Shown here: piece after piece, positions 11,818 through 23,559 of the stretch
Layout: the number at the start of each line of letters is the position of its first letter
How positions within the stretch are numbered: position 1 is the first letter of the stretch
Assembly (NCBI RefSeq): GCF_042477335.2
Contig: NC_091247.1
Location: 13,741,001-13,805,000 of the forward strand
From: Ovis canadensis
Taxonomy: Eukaryota > Chordata > Mammalia > Artiodactyla > Bovidae
Length of the DNA: 64,000 nucleotides
Direction of reading: 5' to 3'
Position numbers and translations under genes: made by a program
Notes under the pieces: model-generated
The model's database searches: none
Seen by the model: the letters and a program-made list of their open reading frames with translations, nothing else
Told to the model about the DNA's origin: nothing

Positions 11818-11945
11818 CTGGGGCCGCCCAGTGGTTAAGACTTCGCCTTCAGAGCAGTAGGTGCAGATTCAATCCCTGGTCGGGGAGCTAAGATCTCTCA
11901 CGCCCCGAGGCCAACAAACTAAAATATAAAACAGAAACAATATTG
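11818..11945 (+). mobile_element. CHR-type SINE
   Basis: It starts 'ggggccgcccagtggttaag', contains 'caatccctggtcggggagct', and ends in an A-rich tail. Confidence 0.82.
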
Positions 11946-12161
11946 TAACAAATTCAATACAGCTTTTATAAATGGAAAAAATTTAAGGATCCTTCAAGAT
12001 TAAAAAGTCCTTCTCAAGTAAATGAAAGTCATTTGTCACAGCACTCTGTTTGAGTAACACCTGTCAGGGCAGAGTGTATCTGGTTTCTCTTTGTCTTACT
12101 ACGATAAGATGTGGACTTTTACCTTATTTATATTTCCATATTCTAGTGCCAGCACATGAAA

Positions 12162-12354
12162 GACATCCCTGGTGGCTCAGCTGGTAAAGAATCTGCCTGC
12201 GATGTAGGAGACCTGGCTTTGATCCCTGGGTTGGGAAGATCCCCTGGAGAAGGGAACAGGTACCCACTCCAGTATTCTGGCCTGGAGAATTCCATGGACT
12301 GTATAGCCCATGGTGTCGCAGAGAGTCGGACACAACTGAGCGACTTTCACTTTT
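12162..12354 (+). mobile_element. Bov-tA SINE
   Basis: The element is complete, with tRNA-like head, 'gggaagatcccctggagaag' and the terminal 'cacaactgagcgactttcac'. Confidence 0.92.
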
Positions 12355-12435
12355 GAATTCACCTTTCCAAAGAACTTCTAAACTCCCTCCATGGTCTGGA
12401 ACAATAAATACAGGAACTGTGTGGTGTGTGCATAC

Positions 12436-12637
12436 ACGCTCAGTTGTGTCAATTCTCTGCGGCTCCGTGCACTGTAGCCCACCAGGCTCCTCTGTCCATG
12501 AAATTTTCCAGGCAAGAGTACTGGAGTGGGTAGCCATTCCTTCTCCAGCGCATCTTCCCGACCCAGGCATTGAACCTGAGTCTGCATCTCCTGCGTTGGC
12601 AGGCAGGTTCTTTAACCCTATGCCACCTGGGAAGCCC
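12436..12637 (-). mobile_element. Bov-tA SINE, inverted relative to its neighbour
   Basis: This is a complete copy on the minus strand, from 'ggggcttcccaggtggcata' at its right end to the 'cgctcagttgtgtc' tail complement at its left. With the preceding SINE it forms an inverted pair about 80 bp apart. Confidence 0.92.
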
Positions 12638-12788
12638 CTTAACTTGGTAGAGATAGGAATAATCCTTTGAGATTAAATTACCATCTTTGCAGGTATCAAA
12701 TCCTAACTGACAAGTTGGGTATAATCAAAGATGTATTCTTAGGCTCCAAAATGGATTATGACCTATTTGGGCTTTAAATATACCAGTT

Positions 12789-12835
12789 GTTGGGATTTCC
12801 CTGGTAGTCCAGTCTCTAGTAGTTCTGTGATGTGG
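12789..12835 (+). repeat. CHR SINE head fragment
   Basis: Only the 'gggatttccctggtagtcca' head and a few following bases are recognisable. Confidence 0.5.
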
Positions 12836-12894
12836 CCTGGGCATACAGTTTTTGTAACAAATAATATCATTCTTGCTCATTTACACTCAAATAT

Positions 12895-13033
12895 ACATCC
12901 CTGGGTTGGGAAGATCCCCTGGAGGAGTGGCAACCCACTCCAGTATTCCTGCCTGGAGAATCCCAGGGACAGAGGAGCCTGGTGGGCTGCAGTACATGGG
13001 GTCGCAAAGAGTGGGACAAGACTGAAGTGGCTT

Positions 13034-13072
<39 letters not shown>
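12895..13072 (+). mobile_element. BovA SINE fragment with (AC)n tail
   Basis: A BovA body beginning at 'ccctgggttgggaagatccc' ends in about 18 AC repeats at 13036-13071, a likely polymorphic microsatellite. Confidence 0.9.
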
Positions 13073-13074
<2 letters not shown>

Positions 13075-13119
13075 TTTCTTCAGTGGGAGGGAAGGCCTGC
13101 AGTAGCAGGTAGAACCCTG

Positions 13120-13300
13120 GAAATGCATTCATTCATTCTTTAATTCATTCAACAAAGATTTTACGTCTTGTTTTGTGCTAGTTACCATTCTAGGCACGAA
13201 TGATGAGCTGCATACACAGGGGCCCTGCTTCCATGGGGCTTCCATCCCAGCATGGGGGACAATAAACAGATAAACACAGGAACAAGGAGACTGCAGATTG
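13120..13300. repeat. Ancient MIR3/L2-type relic
   Basis: The text 'attcattcaacaaagatttt', '...gttaccattctaggcacg' and 'cttccatcccagcatggggg' is the common ancient repeat seen throughout mammals. Confidence 0.55.
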
Positions 13301-15430
13301 CGATGAGTCCTGTGAGGAACCAATGTGAAGGGTCAGCGTGACCAGGAGTAGCTCAGGGGTGAGGATTGTTTGGGAAGAGAGGCCGTGGAGGGTCTCTCAA
13401 AGGAAGTGCTGTTTGAGCTTCCTCCTCCAGGAGCAGCCAGTTAGAGGGCTGATGGAAGTGTGTCCAAGCCTCGGGGGACCGCCGGACGGGGCTCCGTGTA
13501 CTTTAGGAACAGTCTGCCTGGAGTGTGGTTTTGTGGGAATGAGCCCAGTGCAATCTCAACTCCCCACCTTTGCCTTTAACGCGATGGGGACACTTCCTTG
13601 GTGTCTCCACAACCTGCAGGAGAGAAGCCACATTGCTCAAAGTGACAGCTGGTCTGGGGTCTGACTCGGAGCTCACCAGCTTTGTCTCCCACCATCATCC
13701 CCCAGCGCTGGATCTGCGCCATCTCAGATATATGCATCTTTCCCTGTGCTGCATCCTCTTCCCCAAAGGTCTCCTCTGCCTCTTCTTGGTGAACCTTTCC
13801 CCCAAAATGCAGCTCAAACCCGTCTCCTCGGTGAAGCATCCTTCAAGTTCCCTCAGAGCAAACCTTACCTTCCTCCGTGTTCAGGTGCCTCTTCTGGGAG
13901 CCGCTGTGCATTCTGGGAGTGAGCCATCTCTCTTGTTTTCCACGTGGCTACCCCCTCAGGCAAAGCGCCTGGTGAATGTCAGTGCCTGATTGTTGAATGA
14001 ATCTTGCACAGCCATTGGCCTCTCCAAAAAGGAGTAGCCTAGTTAATCCTTAACTGTGTACTCCTCTATGTAAACAGGAGGGTGTTTTCTATTCTAAGAG
14101 AGGCTCAGGGTTCTACCATAATGATTAGCACCGTTGGAGACAGAAGGCAACACTCAGGCTTTTTGTTTTTGTTTTTATTTTCCAAAAAGAGCCCAGAAAT
14201 CCCTGTCACGGTGGCAGTGAAAAAGTGCCGTCTGTGAACTACAGGGAGGAGGATGCATAAAAGGTCAGATTAGGCTATGGTAATAAGAAATATAATTGCA
14301 TGCCAGTATTCCCTTAATTTGAGGGTTGAATGCAAATTAAGCAGGCATGCCCTTTTCTGGAAGCTTTGTTTTAATCAATTCTGCTGCTCTGGTGGAAGAG
14401 TTGAAGCTAAAAAGAAAATGATAATAATGTCTCTTTCACTTGCCATCTGAAACTAGGGTATTACGTGGTTTGACAGTCATTTGATGTGCAGGTTTTAGGT
14501 ATGTGTTTGTTTTATTATCTGTGGAGCGTGCAGTACCTTTATGTTGCCGGGTTCCCAGAGGCTGAACTCAAACTAAAGAACTTTAAGAACATCCCTTGGC
14601 CTCTTTTCTTCCATATCAGTTTGATGGGGTGCAGGCTAGCTGGAGGAGGTGCCTGAGATGCTGTTCCCGTGCTATCTCTGACCTTGCTCTGTAGCCTTGG
14701 CAAAACACTCTCCCCTCTGAGCCAGTTTCTTTAACTAAAAAATGAAGTCATGGACTAAGATGATATCTGGGCTCTCTTCCATGCCAAGAATTATATGAAA
14801 CATAGTTTTTCCACTAGCCAATTTGTTGGGGAAGATGGAGGTGTTTTCTTTCTTTCTTTTTTTTTTTGAGATGGAGGTATTTCGATGATATTCTTAAGGT
14901 GGATCTAATGACCTGCACGGTCCATTCTGGACATTTCATTAAAATGAGAAGGGCATTTTGGGCCTTGGTCTTAGATAAATCACCCACTCTTGCCTTTTGA
15001 AGAACATGAGATGGAAGAGGTTTGGGGATTTTTGTCATCCACTTCAAAATTGTTTCGTGCAACTTTCTTGTTAATTGAAGCTGAGTTTGTTCAGAGGATT
15101 ATTACAAAGGCTTTGATCTTAGAAATTAAAGGAGGAAACCTTTGGGGATCGTCTTCTACTTGAATTGCCTTCTGATTGGGCTAAGCCTGGTGTGAAACCC
15201 TCTGCTGTTGCGGGTTCAGGCTGGCTGACATGGAGCCTGCCTGCACCATGGAGGGCTGGGGGTGGGGGAAATAGTTCACCTGTGGAAGTGGGCTGCAGCA
15301 CTCGAAATATGAGAGTGGACCTGAGCACTGGATGCCAAAAGGGTAGAAGTGGGATAAACAGGCAGCACCAAGTCAGAGACTGGTTGGGAGACAGATACCT
15401 CATAGAAACATCCACAAAAGCAGGGAACAG
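13300..15430. other. Intergenic; L2 relic then unique sequence
   Basis: About 13690-14010 looks like a decayed L2 3' end, with 'ctcaaacccgtctcctcggt' and a final 'gattgttgaatgaatc'. About 14640-14800 carries a MIR-like 'tgagccagtttctttaacta'. The rest is unique, and no exon is apparent. Confidence 0.55.
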
Positions 15431-15439
15431 GTTCTTTGC

Positions 15440-15930
15440 AGAAGAGAATATCAGAACAGCCAATCAGCATGTAAAAAGATGCTTAACCTCCAGAGTAGTC
15501 AGAACAATGCTCATAAAGTCACAGTGAGATGCCATTTAATTAGCAAAAACTAATTGACAATAATATCAAGTATGGACCCAGATGTGCAGAAATGAGATCC
15601 CATAGGAGGAGAACTGATCCATTGATACATTATGTTTGGAGGCCAATTTGCTGCATTTATCAGAGTGTATGTTTCATTCCACACCTGTCAGCATTCATAC
15701 TACAGAAGTGCTGACTGAAGTATTTTAAGATGTGTACAAGAATGTTCAAGAATGTTCACTGGGGCATTGTTTGTAAAAATGGACAGAGAGAGAGAGGAAC
15801 AGCCTACATCAGTAGTAGCAGAGCAGTTGGATGAGATGCATTAGAATCCTACCATGCAGTCCTGATAACCAATAAAAAGATAAAGTGATTCTCCATTGAC
15901 CCTGGAAGATTGCTAAAAGCTGTGACTCCT
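15440..15930 (+). repeat. L1/HAL1-type LINE relic
   Basis: The text carries the usual L1 ORF2 3'/UTR signature, including 'cagtgagatgccatttaatt' and 'ggagaactgatccattgata', with many small gaps. Confidence 0.65.
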
Positions 15931-15933
15931 TGT

Positions 15934-16148
15934 AGGGCTTCCCTCGAGGCTCAATGGTAAAGAATCCACTTGCCAATGCAGGAGATGCAGGAGACGTGGG
16001 TTCAATCCCTGGGTGGGGACGATCTCCTGGGGAAGGAAATGGCAACCCACGACAGTATTCTTGCCTGGGAAATTCCATGGACAGAGGAGCCTGGCAGGCT
16101 ACAGTCCATGGGGTCACAATGAGTCAGACACGACTTAGCGACGAAAAA
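15934..16148 (+). mobile_element. Bov-tA SINE
   Basis: This is a complete element, with a slightly duplicated 'gcaggagatgcaggagacg' segment in the head. It makes up most of a long apparent open frame, which is therefore not a gene. Confidence 0.92.
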
Positions 16149-16219
16149 ACAAACAGCAACGTGGCTCCTGGTATGTCAGGTTACATGGTGATTATTTGCC
16201 TGCTGGTCTACCTTCCTTT

Positions 16220-16431
16220 AAGGGCTTCCCTGGTGGCTCAGACAGTAAAGCGTCTGCCTGCAATGCGGGAGACCCGGGTTCGATCCCTGGGTCGGGAAGA
16301 TCCTCTGGAGAAGGAAATGGCAACCCACTCCAGTATTGCCTGGAAAATCTCATGGATGGAGCCTGACAGGCTATATCCCATGGGGTTGCAAACAGTCAGG
16401 ACACGACTGAGCGACTTCACTTCCTTCCTTC
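16220..16431 (+). mobile_element. Bov-tA SINE with exact TSD
   Basis: This is a complete copy flanked by a 12-bp duplication, CTACCTTCCTTT, at 16208-16219 and 16432-16443. The intact TSD and low divergence suggest a relatively recent insertion. Confidence 0.95.
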
Positions 16432-16443
16432 CTACCTTCCTTT

Positions 16444-17589
16444 TTGGACTTGAACTCAAAACCCAGAAACTAGGTGTATTTTATATCTGTCAGAAACAGA
16501 ATCATCACCTGGGCCTAACTGGCTCCAGAACCTGGAGTTCTGTACTCTGCTCCATGCTGAGCTGTCAGTTTGGAGTTGGTGAATCAGACGATGGAGGTTC
16601 AAGGAGGGATAGGAGAGAAAATACAGAAGGAAGCGACCTGTCCAGGGCCACACTGCTCTGCGCTCATTTGACAAACAGGATCCCAAAGGCTGCTCTAGAG
16701 TCTGCTGATCATGAGATGACTGACTCCCAGTGGGACAGAGAGAAACATGTGACTTCTCTGAGAAATGAGGATGACAATGGTACCCCCCTTCTGGGCTGGT
16801 TTCATTGATTGGGTAGCAAGATGACTGCACTGTCTGGCACCATGTCGGTGTACAGTGACTGTAACCTTCTCAGGTGGACAGGTGCGCCTGGGTTGGGTGT
16901 AGGGCAAACTGGAGGGGCAATGGAGCCAAGGGTTTCCAGCGGAGGGGGAGAAGGGCTGAGGGAACACAGTGCCCACCGAAGCCGGCCCCCAGTGTGGTGT
17001 CCCTGTGAGTCAGCTTTGGGCTAAATAGACAATGGTGCTAATGAAAAGGTCGTGTTGCTGGACAAAGGCACCCACCCAGCTCCCAAGGCTGTGGACAGCT
17101 TGAACCAGTTGTGCGGCGCTCATCTCCTAGGGAGGAGTCCAGCCTCCTGGTGAACTAGGGACACAGGCACCCTCTTGTGCTGGGTCTGTGGCAGGTCCAG
17201 TGACCGGGGATGTAACTGGGGACTGGGCTGCCTCCTGGATCATCAGAATTGAGGGGAACTTAGAAACCAGCTCCCAGATGGGGAAACAGAGCCCTGCAGG
17301 TAGGAAGGGCTCAGGGTGAAGTTAGCACCTCTGATGTCCCCACCTTGGATTACCTGTGGGGCAGCAACTGGATGCTTAAGATTTGTGCAGAGGTGGAGGC
17401 GTGGACAGCAGAGAGGAAGGGCTAGTAGTCTGGGGCAACAATGTGAGCAAACAGGAAAAAAGGCCCATGGTAGAAAGAGTAAGAAGAGGGGCTAACACCT
17501 CCTGGGTGTCTGCTCTGCCGGGCTTGACCTCTCTTGGCCCATTTATTTCTCATTTGATGCCATAAAATAGAGAGTCTTTTTATTCCTAT
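16444..17589. other. Intergenic, mostly unique sequence
   Basis: I see no exon or recent transposon. MIR-like traces occur near 16590-16760 and 17480-17570. Confidence 0.55.
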
Positions 17590-17756
17590 TTACTTTATTT
17601 ATTCTTTACTGTTTTTTTTCTAATGTTTATTTATTTGGCTGTGCCAGATATTTAGTTATGGCACGCAAGAGCTAGTTCCCTGACCAGGGATGGAACCCAG
17701 GCCCCCTGCATTGGGAGCTCAAAATCTTAGCCACTGGCCCATCAGGGACATCCCTA
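17590..17756 (-). mobile_element. CHR-type SINE
   Basis: On the minus strand the head is 'gggatgtccctgatgggcca', and there is a 'ccctggtcagggaactagct' core and an A-rich tail. Confidence 0.83.
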
Positions 17757-17852
17757 TTTGTTTATTCTTAGTTTTCCTTATTTCAAAAGAAATGAGAGCT
17801 CAGAAAGGCCATGACATTGTTCCAAGCCTCACAGTTCATAATTGGCAGAAAA

Positions 17853-18054
17853 TGTTAGTTGCTCAGTCGTGTCTGACTCTTTGTAACCCCCTGGACTGTA
17901 GCTTGCCAGGTTCCTTTGTCCATGGGATTTCCCAGGCAAGAATACTGGAATGGGTTGCCTTTCCCTTCTCCAGGAGATCTTCCCCATCCAGGGATCGAAC
18001 CCAGGTCTCCTGCATTGCAGGCAGATTCTTTGCCGTCAGAGTCACCAGGGACTT
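17853..18054 (-). mobile_element. Bov-tA SINE
   Basis: A complete minus-strand copy, with the 'gcaatgcaggagacctgggt' head complement at the right and the 'gttgctcagtcgtgtctgac' complement at the left. Confidence 0.92.
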
Positions 18055-19805
18055 TATCCAATTTTGTCTGACTCCAAAACTGTAAGCCTTCACACATGGT
18101 ATGTAGATAAGGCACGTGGAGATGCTTGATGCTTAGTAGACTTGAAAATGTGAGCTGCCTGTCTCCAGGATTCAGAGCCAAAGTCACATTTTCAAAAGCC
18201 TGCAAGGTACCAATCACTTCCTGGTATATTGTCTATGTACAGGGTATTCACCGCTACTGTTGCTGCCACCATCGTTCTTATCTCCTCTGCTCAGTGGGCA
18301 GGGTGAGGACAGGATACCTAAGTTTCAGATGGGGAGCTGAGGCCCAGAGAAGTTTGGTGATCGGCCCACAGGAACACAGCTGGCTGGTGACAGAGTGAGG
18401 CCTCAGACTCCAAGAGATAAGCAGAAAGGATGGCCCGGCCAGGTCTCAGGAGGTGGGGAGGGATGGGGCAGGGCCAGGCGCAGGGCAGCAGCCCCTTCCT
18501 GGCTTCCTGACAGCGCTATTGTTTGAAGCCGGTTCTTGGACATCCAGGAAATGGGCGACATCACTCCCAACAAAGGAGAGGAAGCTGCTTGAATGTTTCA
18601 GCTCCACCTCGTGCGCTCGCCCTGGGGCTGGAGATGGGAGCCCCGCCAAGGCTGCCTGACCCCTCAGTTCAGCCAGGCCACCCAACCACCCCCCCCCTCG
18701 TGTCTGGCCAGCTCCCCCTACTCTCAGCTAATCCAAATCCAAACCCTTCAAGCCTCCATCAGCAGACCTGCCGGCTAGACGGCATCACCTGAGCTCCACC
18801 AGCACCCCTGAGTCCTTTAGGATGGGACATGTTCCCCCACATCCCATGCGGGATGATAGGAGTGTATGCCTTTAATCCTGGGTCCAGGCCTGGCCCTTCC
18901 TCACAGAGCCCCAGCTTCCATCTCGTATGGAGGCAGAACAGGTCAGGTGGGGCTGGTGTGTCACCTCAAATGGCTATTTCACCCCTGATGCTCTGGAATT
19001 CTGAGTCTAAGCATCTTTCCTGCCTGGACAAGGAGGAAGGGGTGTGGTAGGTGGCACCGGGGGCCCCAGGAAGGGGAGGAAGAACTCCAGGGAGCAGAGC
19101 TGTCACTGAAGGTGGGACAGGCAGCTGCAGAGCAGAAATCAAGGATGATCTTTCTTCTGGGCTCTGAGATCAGATGGGCCTGGGTTCTAATGCCAGTTCT
19201 GCTACTTCCTGGCGTTGTGACTTTGAGTCAGTCACTCCACCTCTCTGAGCCTTTGTTGCCTCACCCATGAAACGCACACAGTAAAACTTACTCTGTAGGG
19301 TAGTTGCAAGAATTAAATGGGGTCACAGGCACAAAAGGAGGACGACAGGGCACCAGGCAAGCGCATGATGCCTTTCCCCTCACTTTGATGACTTTTCTGG
19401 CAGGCGCTGGAGTGAGATGGAGAAGCAGACACTGCAGCAGCCTGATTAAGAAACTCGAGGCTCTGGTGGAGCTGGGAGAACAAAGACGCTGTTCTGTTGA
19501 CCAACCTTACAAGGGGTGTGTGAAGCCAGGCCCCTCAGTTGGCAGGGGAGGTCCATGCCTGGGATTCGACAAACTCATAGGTTGGTGTCACCCAGGGTGG
19601 TAATGCCGTTTGAACTTGTCCTGCAATAGAATAGAAACCACAGCCTGTATGAGTGAGTGCCCTTGGGGTCATCTGGTTTACCTTACAATCTAGAGTTAGG
19701 AGATGACAAGTGCCTCCCTCTCCCCCAAGATCTCAGAGACAGTCGAGACTGGACCCCAGGCCTCCCTCCTCAGGGTTCTGTCCCCTGAGGAGGGCTCTGA
19801 GATTG
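18055..19805. other. Intergenic; MIR relics in unique sequence
   Basis: An L2/MIR-like block lies at about 18230-18400 and a clear MIR at about 19150-19320 ('gacttcc...gtgactttgagtcagtcac'). About 18430-18830 is GC-rich unique sequence. No exon is recognised. Confidence 0.6.
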
Positions 19806-19807
19806 GA

Positions 19808-20035
19808 GTGACAGTGAAAGTGTTAGTTGCTCAGTCGTGTTGCTCTTTGCGACCCCATGGATTGTAGCTGGCCAGGCTCCTCTGTCCATGGGATTCTCCA
19901 GGCCAGAATACTGGAGTGGGCTGCCATGCCCTCCTGCAGGGGATCTTCCCGACCCAGGAATGGAACCTGTGTCTCTTACATCTACCAGCATTGGCAGGTG
20001 GGTTCTTTACCACTAGGAGCACATGGGGAGCCCCT
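19808..20035 (-). mobile_element. Bov-tA SINE
   Basis: A complete minus-strand copy ending at 'ggggctccccatgtgctcct' (minus reading) at the right. Confidence 0.9.
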
Positions 20036-20494
20036 CTCATGTAGTGGCTTACTGGAGACCAGAATCCCAGTCCCTGCTTTCAGTTCAAGGTAGCCCTCTC
20101 TCAAATACCCTCTGTCCCATCCTGACAGCCCTGCCACACTGAGGACGGGGGAGGGGAGGACAGAAGAAGATGGGGGGGTGTGGTTAGGAGCCCCCCTGCC
20201 CAGCCTCCCATTATAGGGAACAAATCTCCAGGAAGCCCAGCGGGTGGCCAGGTCCCAGCGCTGATTGCAGGAGATGGCACAAGGACTCACTGGTTGCCAT
20301 GGCGACTTCCTGAATCGCATGGCCTGTTCCTGCTGAGGCTCTGGGAAGTCGAGACATACCTGGGCAGCTCCCGGGCCCGGCTGGGCCTCTCTGAGGGGGA
20401 AGACGCCTGGGCATGTGGCACGCTGGCTCACACAGAATCTGAACAAGATATTTGACGTTCTTTTCTTGGTACCGAAAAAAAAGAAGACATGAGT

Positions 20495-20572
20495 TTGAGC
20501 AAGCCTGGCGTGCTGCAGTCCGTGGGGGTCACAAAGAGTCGGACACAAGTGAGCAACTGAACAACAACCACC
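20495..20572 (+). repeat. BovA 3' end fragment
   Basis: Only the last 75 bp or so survive, from 'gagtttgagcaagcctggcg' to 'gtgagcaactgaacaacaac'. Confidence 0.8.
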
Positions 20573-20575
20573 TTG

Positions 20576-20697
20576 AAAACCAGGTGTATTCCACACTGAC
20601 AGCACACCTCCGTTTGGACTAGTCATGTGTCAAGAGCTCGGTAGCCACACATGGCCAGTGGCTACCGCCTTGGACGGCGCAGCTCTGGACCCCGGAG
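20576..20697. repeat. hAT/MER-type DNA transposon end
   Basis: The phrase 'gtagccacacatggccagtg' followed by 'gctaccgccttggacggcgc' is a CpG-mutated copy of a familiar mammalian MER element terminus. The family name is uncertain. Confidence 0.5.
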
Positions 20698-21570
20698 CCC
20701 ACCCACCGGAAGTGAGTTTCTGGGTGGGGGGTGCTGAGTGTGTAGAGGCACTCAAGGACACCAGCTGATGGGGTCTGGGGCAGGGAGAAGGGAACTATGA
20801 GGGTCAACACCCAGGCTTCTTCCTTTGCTCTCTTCAGATTCGGCCCTTCTCACGCACTGGCTCAGGTGATAGCATTTTATTGAGTACTTACTATGTGTGA
20901 GGCTCTGGGCTAGGTATGAGTGAGACGGGCATAGGGTAGTAATTGAGGAACCCCTGAGCCCTTTTCCCTGAGTTCACATCACATGGGTCACCTGGATGCA
21001 AATCATAGATGCAAATAAAGCTCCCAGGATGGAGGAGGTGGAGGTATACAGGTAGGATCTGCAGATGGTCTTCCTCAAGGAGACCCAGGCCTCTGGGCTC
21101 AACATCTCCCTGGAGAGGTGCTTCCTTCCCCTGTTCCTCAACCCCTCTCCCCCCACCACCTAAGCTCTGATGCCCTGGGCCTTGGAACCACTCTTTCCTG
21201 ATGAACCTCCATTTAGGCCTCCTTCTTATTGGGTTCTACTCTCCAGCAACCCTGCCAAAGGGACAGTGACTGGTGTCCACCACTGATCTGCTGGCTTCAG
21301 AGGCTGGGCTGGAGCCAGCCCGACACGCCAGACCTGAAGGAAGACCCATCTCTCATCCAGGCAGCACAGAGGTAGGAGCAGAGGCAGGGGAAGCACTATT
21401 CTTAGTGGATTCAAGTCTAGACTCCTGTGGTCCCAGCTGGTGACCTTGGGGAAGAGGCCTTTGGCCCTTGAGTCTCTTTGGGTTTTGCCTCCATAAGTGA
21501 GCAAATAGTCTATCCTCCAGCATAAGGCGACATGATGGCTCTGAAAACACATGGTCTCAGAGAAGTGTCA
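20698..21570. other. Intergenic unique sequence
   Basis: Only a MIR3/L2-like trace at about 20865-20930 ('attttattgagtacttacta') is visible. No exon is recognised. Confidence 0.5.
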
Positions 21571-21574
21571 CACA

Positions 21575-21687
21575 GGGACTTCCCTGTTCGTGCAGTGGTT
21601 AAGACTCCCACTTCTAATACAGGGGTTCGATCCCTGGTTGGGGAACTAAGATCCCACGTGCCGCAGTGCAGCTGAAAAAAAAAAAGT
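21575..21687 (+). mobile_element. CHR-type SINE
   Basis: This is a clean copy from 'gggacttccctgttcgtgca' to an A11 tail, with a well-kept B-box 'ggttcgatccctgg'. Confidence 0.9.
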
Positions 21688-22378
21688 CCTGGAAAGGGAC
21701 TGTTTTTCAAGAAAGACCAACTTGTGTGAATTTTGGTTAGAAACCCTGACTGAGTTGCCTCCAGCAGCTGGGTACCTGGCAGGGGCTCCTCATGAGTGAA
21801 AGCTCTGAAATGTGTCTGGAGCGGGGACGTGGGGAGATGACTCTGGCCCCAGGTGAGGGTCTCTTCCTTTGCTCCCTCTTCACTCTGCCAATACCAAGCA
21901 CCAAGGGGCATGTGGATGCGGAGGCTAAACAGCTCTTCTTTACAGATGGGGAAACCGAGGTCTTCCAGCCAGGAAAACACAGGGCTGGATGTTACCCCTT
22001 GGCCTCCTCATTCAAAGCCATTCCCTCTGGCCACTGCCCAGCATGCTGAGGTGCCCACTGGCTGTCCCTGGAGCCACTCATGGGAGCAGGTTCATGGAGA
22101 GCCTGGGTCGCCCAGGGCCGGGGTCAGCCCTGCAACTAGACAGGGAGGCTGCGAGGGAGGGCGCGGCCGGATCCACAGGTTGAAGCCTGTTTCTCTGGGC
22201 TTCCGGACTTCGTGCCTTCCCCGCAGCCCCTTCCCCGGCCGCCTCCCTTCCTGGCCTGGTCCTGGGGGTGACTGGTGGGTGGGGAGGGGTATCCGGGCTG
22301 CTGTGAAGAGAGTGTCTGCACAGGCTGATGGCCTGTCAGTTGGCTGCCGGGACATCCTCAGAGTCTGTGTGTGCAGAG

Positions 22379-22441
22379 GGATGGGTGTGGGGCACTGCAG
22401 AAGAGGAGGGGGTGGGGTGGTGAGCGGGGGTGGGGGGGGGC
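22379..22441 (+). other. G-tract cluster (quadruplex candidate)
   Basis: At least four runs of three or more G lie within about 63 bp, including a run of nine near 22432. This is sufficient for a G-quadruplex on the plus strand. Confidence 0.5.
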
Positions 22442-22532
22442 ATCTCTGTGGTGTGCTGTCCAGGCCCAGGCCTCTGTTTCCCCCGTCAGTGCAATGGGTC
22501 AGTCCAGCTCTGACACGCTGTCATCTATGTAA

Positions 22533-22590
22533 ACCTCTTTGGGGTTGCAAAGAGTCGGACAGGTCTTACCGACTGAACAACAAGAATGTA
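22533..22590 (+). repeat. BovA 3' end fragment
   Basis: A short block 'ggggttgcaaagagtcggac' is followed by the terminal 'gactgaacaacaagaatg'. Confidence 0.75.
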
Positions 22591-23114
22591 AAGCTGAGTT
22601 GATGAGAGCATTTGGGTATGAAATTCTGGAGGCCCTGGGGTTCTCCTGATGGACGGGGGCTGAGTCCCGGTGCTGACTGAAGGAGGCAGTGAGGTCTGGA
22701 CAGGTGAACCCCTCCACGCCACAGAGCCTGCCTGGAGGGAAAAAGCTGCCTTCTCTGGTCTGTGCAGGGGAAGTGAAGCTGATGAAGGAGCCGTCAGGGA
22801 GGGTGGAAGTTGTCATCTGTCCTGAAAGAAACAGTGCCCACCCCATGCTTGAGTCACACACACACACACACACAATCCTTCTGGGTCATGGCTCCAGAGG
22901 ACCCACATCCACAAACAGACACACACCCAGAGTCACACAGCCCCACAGCTGCAGCCTTCCCTCAGCCACACAGCCGCACTTGGCCCGTGTCCCTTAGCCA
23001 TCAGTGGGCAGCCAACTCAGCTCAGTGATCTCACAGGGAACCAAGCAACCACATACACACATGCATGATCACAGCCCGTCGCAGTCAGCAGGTGTATCTG
23101 CAGATGGACGGGTG

Positions 23115-23172
23115 CACACACACTCATACACACACACTCACACACACACACACACTCACACACACACACACA
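23115..23172. repeat. (CA)n microsatellite, interrupted
   Basis: CA repeats are interrupted by CT dinucleotides. The local SINE-derived origin is not visible. Confidence 0.9.
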
Positions 23173-23559
23173 ACCACAAAGGCTCAGAGCTGACTTGCAC
23201 AGTCTCCAGTGCCCCGGTGTTCACACGCGCACAGGGCCCAGTGCTGTGGCCAGCTCCTTGAAGAACCGTTTTTCACACACACAACACGACAGAACCCCTC
23301 TCTGGATGGGGCCTGGGACGATGAGCAGCCCTCTGTGGGACCCAGATCCCCTCTTTTAAAAAGAAGGAGCTCCATGGCCCCTCCTCCATCCTCCGGCACC
23401 CCCAGCCCCAGCATCCAAAGCACCGGGCATCCTTTCTCTCAGCAGATACCCGTCTTGTTGAACAGGGGTACAGTTAGCGCCTCCCCCAGGGGAGCAAGCA
23501 AAGGCTATGAGGAGGAGAAGCCGGATGGTCCAAGGTCAAAGCCAGGAGATGGCAGAGGC

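Noticed and set aside
16220..16320. tRNA-like sequences with good B boxes
   Set aside because: These are the heads of Bov-tA SINEs, not functional tRNA genes; no clover-leaf with an intact acceptor stem stands alone.
15954..16808. 284-codon plus-strand open frame
   Set aside because: Its first two thirds are two Bov-tA SINEs, and the remainder shows no domain. The frame arises from SINE text.
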